Part shown: in pieces, positions 10,281-19,344 of the stretch
Numbering within the stretch: the first letter of the stretch is position 1
Layout of the letters: each line of letters begins with the position of its first letter
NCBI RefSeq assembly: GCF_009877435.1
Contig: NZ_WXEX01000005.1
Span: forward strand, 62,001 to 126,000
From: Heliomicrobium gestii
GTDB lineage: Bacteria > Bacillota > Desulfitobacteriia > Heliobacteriales > Heliobacteriaceae
DNA length: 64,000 nt
Reading direction: 5' to 3'
Notes under the pieces: generated by a model
The model's database searches: none
What the model was told of the DNA's origin: nothing
Seen by the model: the letters and a program-made list of their open reading frames with translations, nothing else
Program-made: the position numbers and the translations under genes

Positions 10281-11929
10281 ATCTTCATGCCCCTTGCCGC
10301 GATGTTGCCGTCCGGCGTCTGTTCAATCGAAGGCAGATCGCGAGGCGCGCCGCAAGCGGACACTTCCAGATCGCGCGGAGCGCCACAGGCGGTGACAGTG
10401 CCGAAATCTTCGTCCACTTGAACCTGTTTCGCCGCTTTGATCCGGGCCAATTCTTCCTTGCTGACGATCTTGGACTGATCGAAGCCCAGGTCGACTTCGG
10501 TGTGGAACCCTTTCCGTTTCACCCGTCCGATGTCATAGAAGCGCTGGGTGGCCGTCATCTTCAAAAAGGCCTTCAGGCAGCCCATCATGTACTTGCGCTT
10601 GAAGGGATCCTTGATAAAGGGATAGTCAAGGAAGCTCTTGCGCATATAGTAGCGGGCGTAGCTGCGCAGCACGCCTTTAAGGACGTCTTCCCGGTCCATT
10701 TCGTCGGGCTGCATGATCGGCGTGACGAAGTTGTACTTGGAGTAGTCGCGCACTTCGACCTTGTCACCCAGTTCCTCGAAGAGTTCCGAGAAGGGCCAGG
10801 GCGTGTACATGTTCCAGTTGACCATGTCCGCATCCCAGTAGCGGGCAAGGTTGAAGGTCTCTTCGATCGTTTTCGGCGACTCGTTTTCTAGGCCCATGAT
10901 GAACTGCGCTTCGGCGACCATACCAGCGGCCTTGATCATGTCAATGGCCCGCTTGTTTTCTTCCATCGTCGTTTCCTTGCGGAAGCGGTCGAGGTTCATC
11001 TGGGTGGCCGCTTCGGTGCCCAGCGAGATGTGCACGAGGCCGGCTTTGCGATAGAAAGGCAACAGATGAGCGTCGCGCAGGATGTCGGTGACACGGGTGT
11101 TGATGCCCCAATGAACATCCAGTTTGCGATCGATCAGTTCTTGGCACATGGCCACAAACTTATCGCGGTTAATGGTCGGTTCTTCGTCGGCGAGGATGAA
11201 GAAACCCACCTTGTGATCCTTGACCAGCGTTTCGATCTCGTCAACAAACTTCTTCGGATGGCGCACCCGATAGGTCCGCCAGAACTTCCACTGGGAGCAG
11301 AAGCGGCAGGTGAAGGGACAGCCGCGAGCAAAGTTCGGCACGGCAACACGACAGTTGAGGGGGATGTAGATGTACTTGTCCCAGTCGAGGACGCTCCAAT
11401 CGGGCGTGAGGCCGTCCAGGTTTTTAATCGGCGGATGGGCCGGCGTGGCGACGACCTTGCCATCTTCCATATAGGCGATGCCGAGGATGTCTTTGCGATC
11501 CTTCAGGTCTGAACCGGCAGCGATGGCGTTCATCAGGTTGACGACGATCTCTTCCCCTTCGCCGCGGACGATGTAATCGATCTCGGGCGACTCGGTCAGG
11601 ATCTGGTTGTACATAAAGGTGGGATGGATCCCGCCCAGAATGGTCTTGCAAGTAGGGTTGCTTTTCTTCGCAATCCGCAGTGTGTCTTGCGCTTTATAAA
11701 TCATCGGCGTAATCGCACTCGCCATGACCACATCCGGCTGGTTTTTCCGGATGATTTCAGCTAGCACGTCATCTGGTAGATCCTCGGTCATTGCATCGAT
11801 GAATTTGATGTTGGTGTAACCGGCTGCCTTTAACGATCCGCCGATATACGCAGCCCAGCTCGGCGGCCAGTTTCCGGCGATTTCGGCGCCACCGCAATGG
11901 TAGTTAGGTTGGATCATCAGTATGCGCAT
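10277..11929 (-). CDS. bchE: Anaerobic Mg-protoporphyrin IX monomethyl ester cyclase (radical SAM, B12-binding)
   Basis: BchE forms the isocyclic E ring of bacteriochlorophyll without oxygen, using water-derived oxygen, cobalamin and S-adenosylmethionine. A B12-binding Rossmann domain occupies about residues 1-150. The radical-SAM cluster motif CPFTCRFC lies near residue 200 and is followed by [13 protein letters not shown]. The ATG at 11929 has GGAGG 6 bases upstream; an ATG six codons earlier overlaps the bchM stop but has no ribosome site. The C-terminus carries an 11-residue tandem repeat (two copies around ACGAPRDL). The BchM product is its substrate, which matches the gene order. Confidence 0.94.
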   Translation of the reverse strand: MRILMIQPNYHCGGAEIAGNWPPSWAAYIGGSLKAAGYTNIKFIDAMTEDLPDDVLAEIIRKNQPDVVMASAITPMIYKAQDTLRIAKKSNPTCKTILGGIHPTFMYNQILTESPEIDYIVRGEGEEIVVNLMNAIAAGSDLKDRKDILGIAYMEDGKVVATPAHPPIKNLDGLTPDWSVLDWDKYIYIPLNCRVAVPNFARGCPFTCRFCSQWKFWRTYRVRHPKKFVDEIETLVKDHKVGFFILADEEPTINRDKFVAMCQELIDRKLDVHWGINTRVTDILRDAHLLPFYRKAGLVHISLGTEAATQMNLDRFRKETTMEENKRAIDMIKAAGMVAEAQFIMGLENESPKTIEETFNLARYWDADMVNWNMYTPWPFSELFEELGDKVEVRDYSKYNFVTPIMQPDEMDREDVLKGVLRSYARYYMRKSFLDYPFIKDPFKRKYMMGCLKAFLKMTATQRFYDIGRVKRKGFHTEVDLGFDQSKIVSKEELARIKAAKQVQVDEDFGTVTACGAPRDLEVSACGAPRDLPSIEQTPDGNIAARGMKI

Positions 11930-11943
11930 GTCAAGCCTCCTAG

Positions 11944-12627
11944 TCATCGTTTCGGCTTAATCTCCAACAACATCGCGTTATAGATGATGTTGGAGACCAG
12001 CTCTTGGCGAGTGGAATGGTAGCCCAATCTATTCAAAATGGAATGGATCTCCGAAATCGGATGCAGGTAGGCGCTGGTCGTTCGGGAGCTTCCTGACATC
12101 CGCTCCCCGACGGCTTTGAGGAATCGAAACCATCCAGTCGATGGCGCGAAGGTGATATAGGCCCGTTCACCACTGCGGCCCAGGGTGTGTTCCAACAGGG
12201 CGGGCAGGTCTGCGAGGGGATAATGAATCAACACATCCATCGAAATGAGGATGTCGTAATTTCCTTTTTCCGAAACCAAGTCACTGACTTCGAAGGTGAG
12301 GTCTTTTCGCCCGCGGTTACGCGCGGTCGCCATTTCAATCATTTTCGTAGAGATGTCTATACCCTTGACAACGGCGCCTTGATCGGCGAGGATTTCTGCC
12401 AAAAAGCCGGCGCCACAGCCGGCATCGATGATTCGCTTACCAGCTACCGGCCCGATCCAGTCCAAAAGGCAGCGGTGGATGGCTTGACGACCTTCGATGA
12501 GCTTTCGCTGGGCAAAGTTGTTGCTTTCTCCTTTGCTGATGGACGCCCATCGCTGAAAGGCATCGCCGTCAAAATAGTTCCTCACCTGTTCCTGTTGTGT
12601 CCAATAGGAATTCAGTTCGTTTGCCAT
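11944..12627 (-). CDS. bchM: Mg-protoporphyrin IX O-methyltransferase
   Basis: BchM methylates the ring-C propionate of Mg-protoporphyrin IX using S-adenosylmethionine, just before the BchE step. The protein has about 227 residues with a class I methyltransferase fold. Motif I reads IIDAGCGAGFLAEILA near residue 67, an acidic ribose-binding end follows in VKGIDIS, and motif IV is YDILISMDVLIHYP. The ATG at 12627 (MANELNSYW) has AGGGGGG 8 bases upstream; a GTG three codons earlier is possible. It starts 78 bases after the pshA terminator and probably depends on read-through or its own promoter. Confidence 0.92.
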   Translation of the reverse strand: MANELNSYWTQQEQVRNYFDGDAFQRWASISKGESNNFAQRKLIEGRQAIHRCLLDWIGPVAGKRIIDAGCGAGFLAEILADQGAVVKGIDISTKMIEMATARNRGRKDLTFEVSDLVSEKGNYDILISMDVLIHYPLADLPALLEHTLGRSGERAYITFAPSTGWFRFLKAVGERMSGSSRTTSAYLHPISEIHSILNRLGYHSTRQELVSNIIYNAMLLEIKPKR

Positions 12628-12704
12628 GGCCTCCACCCCCCTAATGTGTTGTGAATCACGAGTTTGTCCTTGGCCCGGATCCGGCCGAATTTTCCCGTAA
12701 GCGA

Positions 12705-12739
12705 GATAAAACCCCTGCGCCCCTCTCAGGGCGCAGGGG
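12705..12739 (-). terminator. Intrinsic terminator after pshA
   Basis: An 11-bp GC-rich stem (CCCCTGCGCCC and its complement, 6-nt loop) is followed on the minus strand by a short U-rich run (TTTTAT). It lies 30 bases past the pshA stop and should set off an abundant pshA message from bchM-bchH. Confidence 0.85.
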
Positions 12740-12768
12740 GTGTGGGAACAGATGTTTGTTGGTGTGAA

Positions 12769-14595
12769 TTACACCATTGCGAGGCACCACATGCAAACGA
12801 TGGTCATCTTGAAGAACAAGAAGGTACCAATCGCTTTGCCTTCTTTCAGGCTCAGAGCGCGGTTGTAGACTTTGCCAGCAAAGCCAACGCCGACTTGCTC
12901 GTGAGCCCACTTCAGAACCATGGAACCTTCGTCGCGGGAGCCGCGATATTGGAACAGCATGGAGAAGGTGAAGGCCCAGATGAAGTGAGCGCCCAGCAGA
13001 GCCTGGATCATGTGACCGTCATAACGGGAGAACATGGCCGTGGTCTGCTGAATGATGTAGGAGAAGTAGCCCATGTTGGTGAGCGGGGACAGTTGATGGA
13101 GCGGGTTGTGGGCGTTGTAGGCGGCCAGCGCAGCCTGGTAGATTTCGTTGTTGGGCTGGGCGACAGCTACGAAGGAGCCCATCCAGCAGCCATCAATGTA
13201 GAACCAGGCGGGAGCGATGACTTGGAGGGAGAAGAAGATGGCCAGGTAGAACTGGTCAACGAGGGAGATGGAGCAGGTGCCGCCGTAAGCAGGGCCAAGG
13301 CAGGGGAACTCGCCGTCGCGCTTGGCTTTCATGCCGACCTTGGTGGTCCAGGGCGAAACCTTGCTGAAGAACACCATCCGCCACATGGGAACCATGGTGA
13401 AGTGCAGACCGCCAGCGATAGCGTGAGCGGCGACGAATTCACTGATGGAGCCTTTGGAGCCGAAGACGGCGTCGTGGAGCGGGGTGCCGATGTTGATGTA
13501 GGTCATGTGGGCGAAGATACCGGTCTTGGCAGCGGCATGGATGTCAGCGATGGTGTTGTGGGTCGCAATGCCGTAAGCAACGAAGATCGGGAGGAAGGCG
13601 CCGAACATGATCAGGGCCAGGAACTTCTTCTGGAACTCATGGTCATAGCAACGCTTGATGAACTTGAAGTCCTTCATTTCTTCAGCCATCTTGGGATCGT
13701 TCAGAACCCGCAGCATGAAGTGCGCGCCATGGAAGACGCCGCCGATCCAGAACATGATGCCCATAACCAGGTGACCCAGGATAGCTTGCTTGACCAGCAG
13801 GCCGGGGTTGCCTTGAGCGATCATTTTCAGTTCAGGGCCAGCGTACTGGGAAACGGCGTATTCACGCATGAAGCCGAAACCGAGTTGGGGATGTTGCCAG
13901 ATGATCATGGCGAAGACAACAGTGGCGAAGTGGAAAGCGAGAACCTGGCAGCTAACGGACAGGACAGCTTCCCAGTCTTTTTCAAAGAAGGCGAACTTCT
14001 TCGTGTTGAAGCCAGCGAAGTAGTGGAAGATACCGCCCAGGAAGAACACCGCGCCGAAAGCGACGTGGTTGCCAGCCATGGAAGCGGGGGTGATGGGTCC
14101 GAACATGTCGAAGCTCAGACCGGTGGGGGCCAGTTTACCTTCGGGTCCAAGGATGCCGTAGAAGGCCATATGGAGACCCCAAAGGGTGGCGATCAGAGCG
14201 AAGAAGTGGAATTGAGCAACCAGGGATTTGCCCATGGTGACCTTTTCCAGGAACTTCTCTTCAGCAGGGGATTTGATGTGTCCGACGCCCCAAAGAATAA
14301 TAGCAGCAAGCAGGTGCATACGAGCAACGAAGAGCGCGTCGGGGCTCAGCGCGGTCGCATCCATACCCAATTGATAAAGACGAGCATAAAACATGGTGGC
14401 GGGGGCCCACAGAACACCTTGAGTCGCGGGATCCCAGCTCAGGTGGTGAACAAGAATGAAGGATACCATAGCGGAAATGTTGCCCAGGTGGTTGATGTGG
14501 GCTTTCAGAACAGCACCCCGTGTGGCGGGCACTTTGTCTTTGAAGTATTCAAAGACCTGGGCCCGGGGGTTAAATGCCATTTCGGCAGTGGCCAT
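12769..14595 (-). CDS. pshA: Photosystem (type I reaction centre) core protein PshA
   Basis: PshA is the single core polypeptide of the heliobacterial homodimeric reaction centre; two copies bind the special pair, BChl g antenna and the F_X cluster. The 608 residues contain many hydrophobic helices rich in histidine. The F_X loop FPCLGPAYGGTC places its cysteines at residues 432 and 441, one per monomer side of the [4Fe-4S] cluster. The ATG at 14595 has GGAGGT 8 bases upstream; a TTG one codon earlier is ignored. It lies between bchG and bchM and is flanked by its own terminator. The antisense strand also reads open for 716 codons because of codon bias. Confidence 0.98.
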   Translation of the reverse strand: MATAEMAFNPRAQVFEYFKDKVPATRGAVLKAHINHLGNISAMVSFILVHHLSWDPATQGVLWAPATMFYARLYQLGMDATALSPDALFVARMHLLAAIILWGVGHIKSPAEEKFLEKVTMGKSLVAQFHFFALIATLWGLHMAFYGILGPEGKLAPTGLSFDMFGPITPASMAGNHVAFGAVFFLGGIFHYFAGFNTKKFAFFEKDWEAVLSVSCQVLAFHFATVVFAMIIWQHPQLGFGFMREYAVSQYAGPELKMIAQGNPGLLVKQAILGHLVMGIMFWIGGVFHGAHFMLRVLNDPKMAEEMKDFKFIKRCYDHEFQKKFLALIMFGAFLPIFVAYGIATHNTIADIHAAAKTGIFAHMTYINIGTPLHDAVFGSKGSISEFVAAHAIAGGLHFTMVPMWRMVFFSKVSPWTTKVGMKAKRDGEFPCLGPAYGGTCSISLVDQFYLAIFFSLQVIAPAWFYIDGCWMGSFVAVAQPNNEIYQAALAAYNAHNPLHQLSPLTNMGYFSYIIQQTTAMFSRYDGHMIQALLGAHFIWAFTFSMLFQYRGSRDEGSMVLKWAHEQVGVGFAGKVYNRALSLKEGKAIGTFLFFKMTIVCMWCLAMV

Positions 14596-14675
14596 CAAAC
14601 ACGACCTCCTTTTCAGACTTTTTGGAATGTTGGGTGCAGGTCAGCAGACGGTTCCCCGGGCTGGCGTAGTAAAAG

Positions 14676-14706
14676 ATTGTATTATGGCCGTATTCCCATT
14701 TGGAAA
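14676..14706 (-). promoter_or_regulatory. Possible pshA promoter
   Basis: A TACAAT -10-like hexamer (14676-14681) lies about 80 bases before pshA, with a TTTCCA hexamer 19 bases further upstream. The -35 match and the spacing are poor, so only the -10 element is suggestive. The 238-bp gap between bchG and pshA otherwise holds nothing gene-like. Confidence 0.3.
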
Positions 14707-14834
14707 CCTTCCGCGGCACCCCGTCCGTTGGATCTCTGTCCCCTTCCCACCTCCTTGTTTTCGGCCGACCAAAGGCAGTCAGCCTTTGTCCCCCTTGAAG
14801 GTTCACTACAATGATGCAAGACCATGATGTCGAT

Positions 14835-15761
14835 TTATTTGAGGGTAAACGCCGCAACCATCATGGAGAGGATAAAAAAACTGTTTGCTGTGGCGTTGTA
14901 CCAGGGGGCCAACCGTTTGGGGTCTTGCTTGAGTTTTGGCTGAAAAGGCAACTGGGCCATCAGCAGCGCGATGAGGACGGCGCTGCCAAGGATATGTCCC
15001 TGGGCGGCAATGTACAGGGCCGCCATCAGTTGAGACGCCATGAGCATGTACAGGGCGATCTTGACGCCGCCTTCCACACCGTACATGACAACCATCGACC
15101 GCAGCCCGCAGGCGATATCGCCCTCAACGCTTTTAAAGTCGTTCATCGTCATGAAACCGTGAGAACCGATGGCATAGATAAAGGCGACAATCGTCTGCTC
15201 CATGGTCACGCTGTCAAAGAGGTAATTGCCGGCGATCCAGGGCAAGGTCACGTAGGTGAGCGCGCAGGCCGTATTGCCGAACCAACCGTTTTGTTTAAGC
15301 CGCAACGGCGGCGCGCTGTATATGTAGGCAATCAGCAGACCGGCGATGACCAGTAAGAATATCTCGATGCGAAAGGCGATGTACGATAAAACCAGCGCCG
15401 CTGTCGATAGCACGGCCACGTTTGTCAAGGCGAGCCGTTTGAACAACGCTGGGAAGCGAGCACAGGGACGATCAGGCTCGTTGATGGCATCTACATCGGC
15501 GTCATAGTAGTCGTTGATCGATTGGCCCATTCCCAGGACCAAGGGTCCGATGACAACCATCAGCAAGACACTTCGCAGGAAGGTATCCACGCTCAGATCG
15601 GCGCCGGCGGCGCCGATGACGCCACAACCGACAGACCAAACGGGACCAATCCATGTCAGAGGTTTTGTCAGTTGAAGGCGTACCCGCCAGATGGAGAGCG
15701 GCTCCTGCGTGGGGCGGGAAACGGTAGCGTTTTGGCTTTGGCGATTGATGTCGACACTCAT
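14835..15761 (-). CDS. bchG: Bacteriochlorophyll synthase (UbiA prenyltransferase)
   Basis: BchG esterifies the bacteriochlorophyllide propionate with a prenyl diphosphate; heliobacterial BChl g carries farnesyl, so that is the likely donor (family knowledge). The 308-residue protein has about nine membrane helices. The UbiA signature NDYYDADVDAINEPDRP is near residue 85 and a second aspartate region is MTMNDFKSVEGD. The N-terminal 25 residues are polar. The gene lies between bchJ and pshA on the same strand, 111 bases after bchJ. Confidence 0.93.
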   Translation of the reverse strand: MSVDINRQSQNATVSRPTQEPLSIWRVRLQLTKPLTWIGPVWSVGCGVIGAAGADLSVDTFLRSVLLMVVIGPLVLGMGQSINDYYDADVDAINEPDRPCARFPALFKRLALTNVAVLSTAALVLSYIAFRIEIFLLVIAGLLIAYIYSAPPLRLKQNGWFGNTACALTYVTLPWIAGNYLFDSVTMEQTIVAFIYAIGSHGFMTMNDFKSVEGDIACGLRSMVVMYGVEGGVKIALYMLMASQLMAALYIAAQGHILGSAVLIALLMAQLPFQPKLKQDPKRLAPWYNATANSFFILSMMVAAFTLK

Positions 15762-15872
15762 CTCGGCACACCCACTCTTCTCTTTTTCGGGAGCCTAACG
15801 GGTCTTATCATCTGTATATGTATTGATGGACTTCTCTCAATATGTCACTACCTTGGAAGATGTTCCTACCCA

Positions 15873-16481
15873 TTACACGCTCAATCGTATCTCATAGACA
15901 CAGGCCGCTGCGCCAGCGGCGCTGCAGGTCTTTTCCGTGACAACGGCTCTATCATCGATGATGGTGCGTATCAGGGTTTGAAAGGTGCCTTCGTAAAAGG
16001 CGCAGATCGGTTCGCCCGCTGACATTCCCCGGCAGGAGACACAGCGTTCGATCATGATCTTCGGATTTTTTTCAATTGTGAAACTGTATTCGCCAGTCCC
16101 CACAAAGGTCCAGGCGTTCTTTTCAATCGCAGCAAGAAGCATTTTCAGACCGGAACGAACGGGCAGTATCCCCAGAATCCACTGCACCGGAACGGGAATC
16201 CGATGCTTCAGGAGGTAGGCGGCCGTCAGTTCACCGGAACGACGCAACAGTTGGGTCAATTCCTTGTCGCCAAAACAGCTTTGAATCGATCGCACCAGCT
16301 CGTTGAACTGCTGCTCATCTACCATCTCTGCGGGGAGTTTTTCTGTCAAGTCGCTCCGTCCGATATTGACTAAAAATTCCGCCGTCTTACTGTCTCCGTA
16401 GCGCTCTTTTAAAGCGGCTACCGTTTGAATGATTGAATTGGGGCCGATCTTGCCGTATGTATTGGTAGCGATGTTGTTCAC
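15873..16481 (-). CDS. bchJ: BchJ-like V4R-domain protein
   Basis: This 202-residue protein resembles BchJ, once called 4-vinyl protochlorophyllide reductase and now viewed as a probable tetrapyrrole carrier. The C-terminal half has the V4R pattern (GTGEYSFTIEKNPKIMIERC, then CRGMSAGEPICAFYEGTF and a Cys/Ala-rich CSAAGAAACVYEI). The best start is GTG at 16481; GAGG sits unusually close, so the exact start is uncertain. A strong sigma-A-like promoter lies 46 bases upstream, making bchJ the first gene of a bchJ-bchG(-pshA) unit. Confidence 0.85.
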   Translation of the reverse strand: MNNIATNTYGKIGPNSIIQTVAALKERYGDSKTAEFLVNIGRSDLTEKLPAEMVDEQQFNELVRSIQSCFGDKELTQLLRRSGELTAAYLLKHRIPVPVQWILGILPVRSGLKMLLAAIEKNAWTFVGTGEYSFTIEKNPKIMIERCVSCRGMSAGEPICAFYEGTFQTLIRTIIDDRAVVTEKTCSAAGAAACVYEIRLSV

Positions 16482-16526
16482 CCCTCAACAAAAGAGGAGC
16501 CGTCGAACACAGGCGTTTGTGGTTGA

Positions 16527-16555
16527 ATTATACAGCATAATCCAACATCGATCAA
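16527..16555 (-). promoter_or_regulatory. Sigma-A type promoter for bchJ-bchG
   Basis: TTGATC (16550-16555), a 17-bp spacer and a perfect TATAAT (16527-16532) on the minus strand. Short arms GGTTGA/TCAACC flank the whole element (16521-16557) and could be an operator. Confidence 0.75.
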
Positions 16556-16621
16556 CCTTTTGCATTCGCAAACTCCTTAAAAATCTTATACTTAGATTCC
16601 TCAACCATCCCTGTTTACCCT

Positions 16622-17098
16622 TTAGGGATTCATTATCCAGATAAAGTAGTTGAGCACCGCCTCATAGCCGACACGAAAAAAATAAGGAATCATCAGGATT
16701 CCAGCCCACTTGGAGAGACGATAAAAGTAATAGGCTGTCGCCAACACGGCGCCTTCCAAAAGAATAATCTCAATAAGTGCGACAGAGGGGGCGTGGAGTT
16801 CAAAAAATACCCACGACCACATGATATTCAAGAGCAACTGAGCGAAAAAAAAGGCAAGGGCCAATCGCCGGTCCCGTTGATCAGGCTGACGCCAGACGAG
16901 GAAGAAGGAAATGCCCATCAGGGTATAGAGGAGCGTCCAGACAGGGTAAAAGGCATCGTTGGCGGGGTTGAATTCGGGTTTCGCCAATCCAGCATACCAG
17001 ACGATCGATTGAATGGTAAATTTCGCCCCGATCAGGCTGGCGATCTGGCAGACGGCGATGCTGGCGACAAGTCGAATCCCATCGATCGCTGTGTTCAT
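16622..17098 (-). CDS. tspO: TspO/MBR family protein
   Basis: TspO proteins are five-helix membrane proteins that bind porphyrins and, in Rhodobacter, modulate pigment gene expression. The 158-residue sequence has five hydrophobic segments and the family motifs YPVWTLLYTLMG, LNIMWSWVFF and PYFFRVGYEAVLNYFIWIMN. I start at the ATG at 17098, with GGGGGA 6 bases upstream; an earlier in-frame start adds 18 low-complexity residues and lacks a ribosome site. It lies between the pet operon and bchJ on the same strand. A role in tetrapyrrole sensing or photodegradation is inference from context. Confidence 0.9.
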   Translation of the reverse strand: MNTAIDGIRLVASIAVCQIASLIGAKFTIQSIVWYAGLAKPEFNPANDAFYPVWTLLYTLMGISFFLVWRQPDQRDRRLALAFFFAQLLLNIMWSWVFFELHAPSVALIEIILLEGAVLATAYYFYRLSKWAGILMIPYFFRVGYEAVLNYFIWIMNP

Positions 17099-17214
17099 CG
17101 TTGTCCCCCATCGCTCCGGCCTCGTCTCCGCCGCCCCCACCGCGTTGTTCAAGTCAGACGAGATTAGCGCTTTTTCATAGCTGCGGTTGTGTATGGCAAA
17201 CCCTCCCTCGCCGA

Positions 17215-17478
17215 TTACTCAAGCCACTTAATCTCTTTTTTGACGCGGCCGGTTTGTTTATCATGGCGGTAAACAAACCGGATAAAGCCGTACCCGCCAA
17301 CAGCCAGACCGAATAAGGCAAAACAAACGGTCCATGCGCTCGCCGGGTCGCCGGCGATGCTGCGTCGCACAACCGTCAGGGCGAGGTCCAAGAAAAAGGT
17401 GGCTACGCCAGCAAAAAACAAGAGGAAGACCAGATGTCGCCATTGCCATAGCAGCATTACAGTCTTCCTCATCATCAT
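17215..17478 (-). CDS. Small two-helix membrane protein downstream of petA
   Basis: I do not recognise a family. The 87 residues carry two hydrophobic segments (about 10-32 and 45-66) separated by a basic loop, and a basic C-terminus (RHDKQTGRVKKEIKW). The N-terminus reads MMMRK; GGAGGT precedes the three ATGs, and the second or third gives the best spacing. It follows petA by 63 bases on the same strand with no terminator between, so it is probably part of the pet transcript. It could be an assembly factor or small subunit of the cytochrome bc complex; this is inference. Confidence 0.8.
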   Translation of the reverse strand: MMMRKTVMLLWQWRHLVFLLFFAGVATFFLDLALTVVRRSIAGDPASAWTVCFALFGLAVGGYGFIRFVYRHDKQTGRVKKEIKWLE

Positions 17479-17541
17479 TACCTCCAGTTGGTGTCGTTTC
17501 TGCCCGTCTCTTGTTGTCCTGATCGTTACATCATGGGATGA

Positions 17542-18249
17542 CTAGTTTTTGCTTTTTTCACCGTCAGCAGCAGCTTTGTCTTTCGACTCAGCCTTCCCTG
17601 CTTCTTTCTTCGCCGCAGGATCGTAGGGAACCTGCTTGTTGCGCAAAAATGAGACAACATTTCTAATATCCTGCGAATCCGGATAGGGCGGCATGTTTGT
17701 GCCGGGGCGACCGGAGGTGATCGAGTGGAGAATGAACTCATCGGAAGCGGAATTCAGGAAACCGGGGTCAAGCAAAGCAGCGCCGATGCCGCCTTCGCCC
17801 TTCTGTCCGTGACAGGCTGCGCAAGCGGTCTTGTAGTACGCTTCCCCCTTCACCGGATCACCGGCCACCTTCTCACCCTTTTCAACGGGAGCCGGGATCT
17901 CGGGGTGCCAGGAACGGATGTTTTTGATGATCAGGCTGACCTTTTCATCAGGCAGTTTTTGGGCGTCAAAATGGGGCATCGCATTTTTTTCCAGGCTGGG
18001 TCGACCCATACGGATCGATGTCAGCAGGTATTCATCAGAGGCCGCCTTCAGCAGCCCTTCGTTGTTCAGCGTAGCCGCCTTGACACCCTGAACGCCCTTC
18101 CCGTCATCACCGTGACAGGAGGCGCAATGGGTCTTATACAACTCATGACCCCGCTCCAATTCCCCTTGGGCCTGCCAAGCGGGCGCCAGCAGGATACCGG
18201 CCAGGAGAAGGCCCGTGGAGCCGAACATGACGATTTTACGGGTTCCCAA
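17542..18249 (-). CDS. petA: Diheme cytochrome c subunit of the cytochrome bc complex
   Basis: Heliobacteria replace cytochrome f with a diheme cytochrome c, which takes electrons from the Rieske protein and passes them to cytochrome c553. The 235 residues start with a hydrophobic, probably uncleaved anchor (residues 8-25). Two homologous monoheme domains follow, each with CxxCH (HCASCHGDDGKG and ACAACHGQKGEGG). The paired domains look like an internal duplication. The C-terminus is Lys/Glu-rich. The start is TTG at 18249 with GGGGGAG upstream, 33 bases after petD. Confidence 0.93.
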   Translation of the reverse strand: MGTRKIVMFGSTGLLLAGILLAPAWQAQGELERGHELYKTHCASCHGDDGKGVQGVKAATLNNEGLLKAASDEYLLTSIRMGRPSLEKNAMPHFDAQKLPDEKVSLIIKNIRSWHPEIPAPVEKGEKVAGDPVKGEAYYKTACAACHGQKGEGGIGAALLDPGFLNSASDEFILHSITSGRPGTNMPPYPDSQDIRNVVSFLRNKQVPYDPAAKKEAGKAESKDKAAADGEKSKN

Positions 18250-18282
18250 TTTGTCTCCCCCTTGTCCTTATCGAAATCCGTG

Positions 18283-18684
18283 CTAGCCGCCGATTTTCAG
18301 CGTAGCCCCCAAGTAGGTCAGGATGCCAACGACGATCATCATGACAGTGAAGACAGCAACGCCGATGGGTCGCTTGGCCGGATGACGCTCCTTGCCCCGT
18401 TCCAACCAGGGCACAAGGAAGAGCGCCAGGATCATCAGGCCGGGAATTACGATGCCCATCAGCTTGTTGGGAACCTTCTCCAGGATGACGTAGGCCCAAA
18501 GGTAGTACCACTCCGGCTTGAGGCCGATCGGGGTGACGAGCTTGTCCGCCGGTTCAGCCATCTCTTTCGGCAGCACACCTGCGAGGATGAACAGCACGCC
18601 GACAAAAGCCATTGCCAGGGCCGCTTCTGTGGTGATGTGAACCGGCATAAAAGGAACGGTAAACCGCTTCTTCTGGTTATCCAT
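18283..18684 (-). CDS. petD: Cytochrome b6-f-type complex subunit IV
   Basis: PetD is the C-terminal half of cytochrome b as a separate chain and carries part of the quinol-oxidising site. At 133 residues it is somewhat shorter than the cyanobacterial protein. It has three membrane helices and the Qo motif PEWYYLWAY near residue 58. Ribosome site AGGAGG lies 9 bases before the ATG. It follows petB by 15 bases in the petC-petB-petD-petA order. Confidence 0.93.
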   Translation of the reverse strand: MDNQKKRFTVPFMPVHITTEAALAMAFVGVLFILAGVLPKEMAEPADKLVTPIGLKPEWYYLWAYVILEKVPNKLMGIVIPGLMILALFLVPWLERGKERHPAKRPIGVAVFTVMMIVVGILTYLGATLKIGG

Positions 18685-18699
18685 AGGGGCGACCTCCTT

Positions 18700-19341
18700 T
18701 TACATCGGATCCGAAATGCCCTGGACCCGGATCATGATAAAGTGGGCTACCAAGAAAATGATAGCAACAGCGGGCAGGATCATGACATGGAGCACATAGA
18801 ACCGGCTGAGCATCTCGGCCGTAACCTTGATGCCGCCCTGCATCATGATCTTCAGGGTCGGACCGACGACCGGGAGGGTGTTCGCCGTCTCGGCGCCGAT
18901 GACGGAAGCCCAGTAGGACAACTGTTCATAGGGCAGCAGGTAGCCCGTGAAGGCCAGCGCCAAGCTGAGAACCAGCAGGAAGCATCCGGCGACCCAGTTC
19001 AGTTCCCGCGGCCGTTTGAAGGCGCCCGTGTAGTAGACGCGCAGCATGTGCAGGAAGACGAGCAGGATCATCAACTGGCAAGACCAGTGATGCATGGAAC
19101 GGATGACAGAACCGAAGCGCACCTCGTTGGTGATCATCTGAACACTCGTGAAGGCCGCTTCCGGCGTGGGTTTATAGTAAAAAGCAAGAAAAATGCCGGT
19201 GAGGCACTGGACGATAAAACAAAGCAGGGTTAACCCGCCGAGGCAGAAGAATATGTTCAACGTATGAGAGGGCACGGGGTGATCGGCGACGTCCTTCGCC
19301 ACGTGGCCGATGCCAGGAAAGCGTTCTTCCAACCACTTCAT
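18700..19341 (-). CDS. petB: Cytochrome b6
   Basis: PetB is the four-helix heme b subunit of the quinol:cytochrome c oxidoreductase. The 213 residues contain paired histidine ligands in helix II (MHHWSCQ and HMLRVYYTG) and helix IV (FYVLHVMI and VAHFIMIR), plus the cytochrome b turn YLLPYEQLSYWASV. It starts 3 bases after the petC stop with GGGGG upstream. The length is typical of b6 rather than full-length cytochrome b, consistent with the separate petD. Confidence 0.95.
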   Translation of the reverse strand: MKWLEERFPGIGHVAKDVADHPVPSHTLNIFFCLGGLTLLCFIVQCLTGIFLAFYYKPTPEAAFTSVQMITNEVRFGSVIRSMHHWSCQLMILLVFLHMLRVYYTGAFKRPRELNWVAGCFLLVLSLALAFTGYLLPYEQLSYWASVIGAETANTLPVVGPTLKIMMQGGIKVTAEMLSRFYVLHVMILPAVAIIFLVAHFIMIRVQGISDPM

Positions 19342-19344
19342 TCG

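Noticed and set aside
10277-11929. A cobalamin riboswitch for the B12-dependent bchE
   Set aside because: bchE is internal to an operon with overlapping genes and no leader is available.
12664-14814. A 716-codon plus-strand frame opposite pshA
   Set aside because: Composition is the complement of PshA codons; no ribosome site or domain was recognised.
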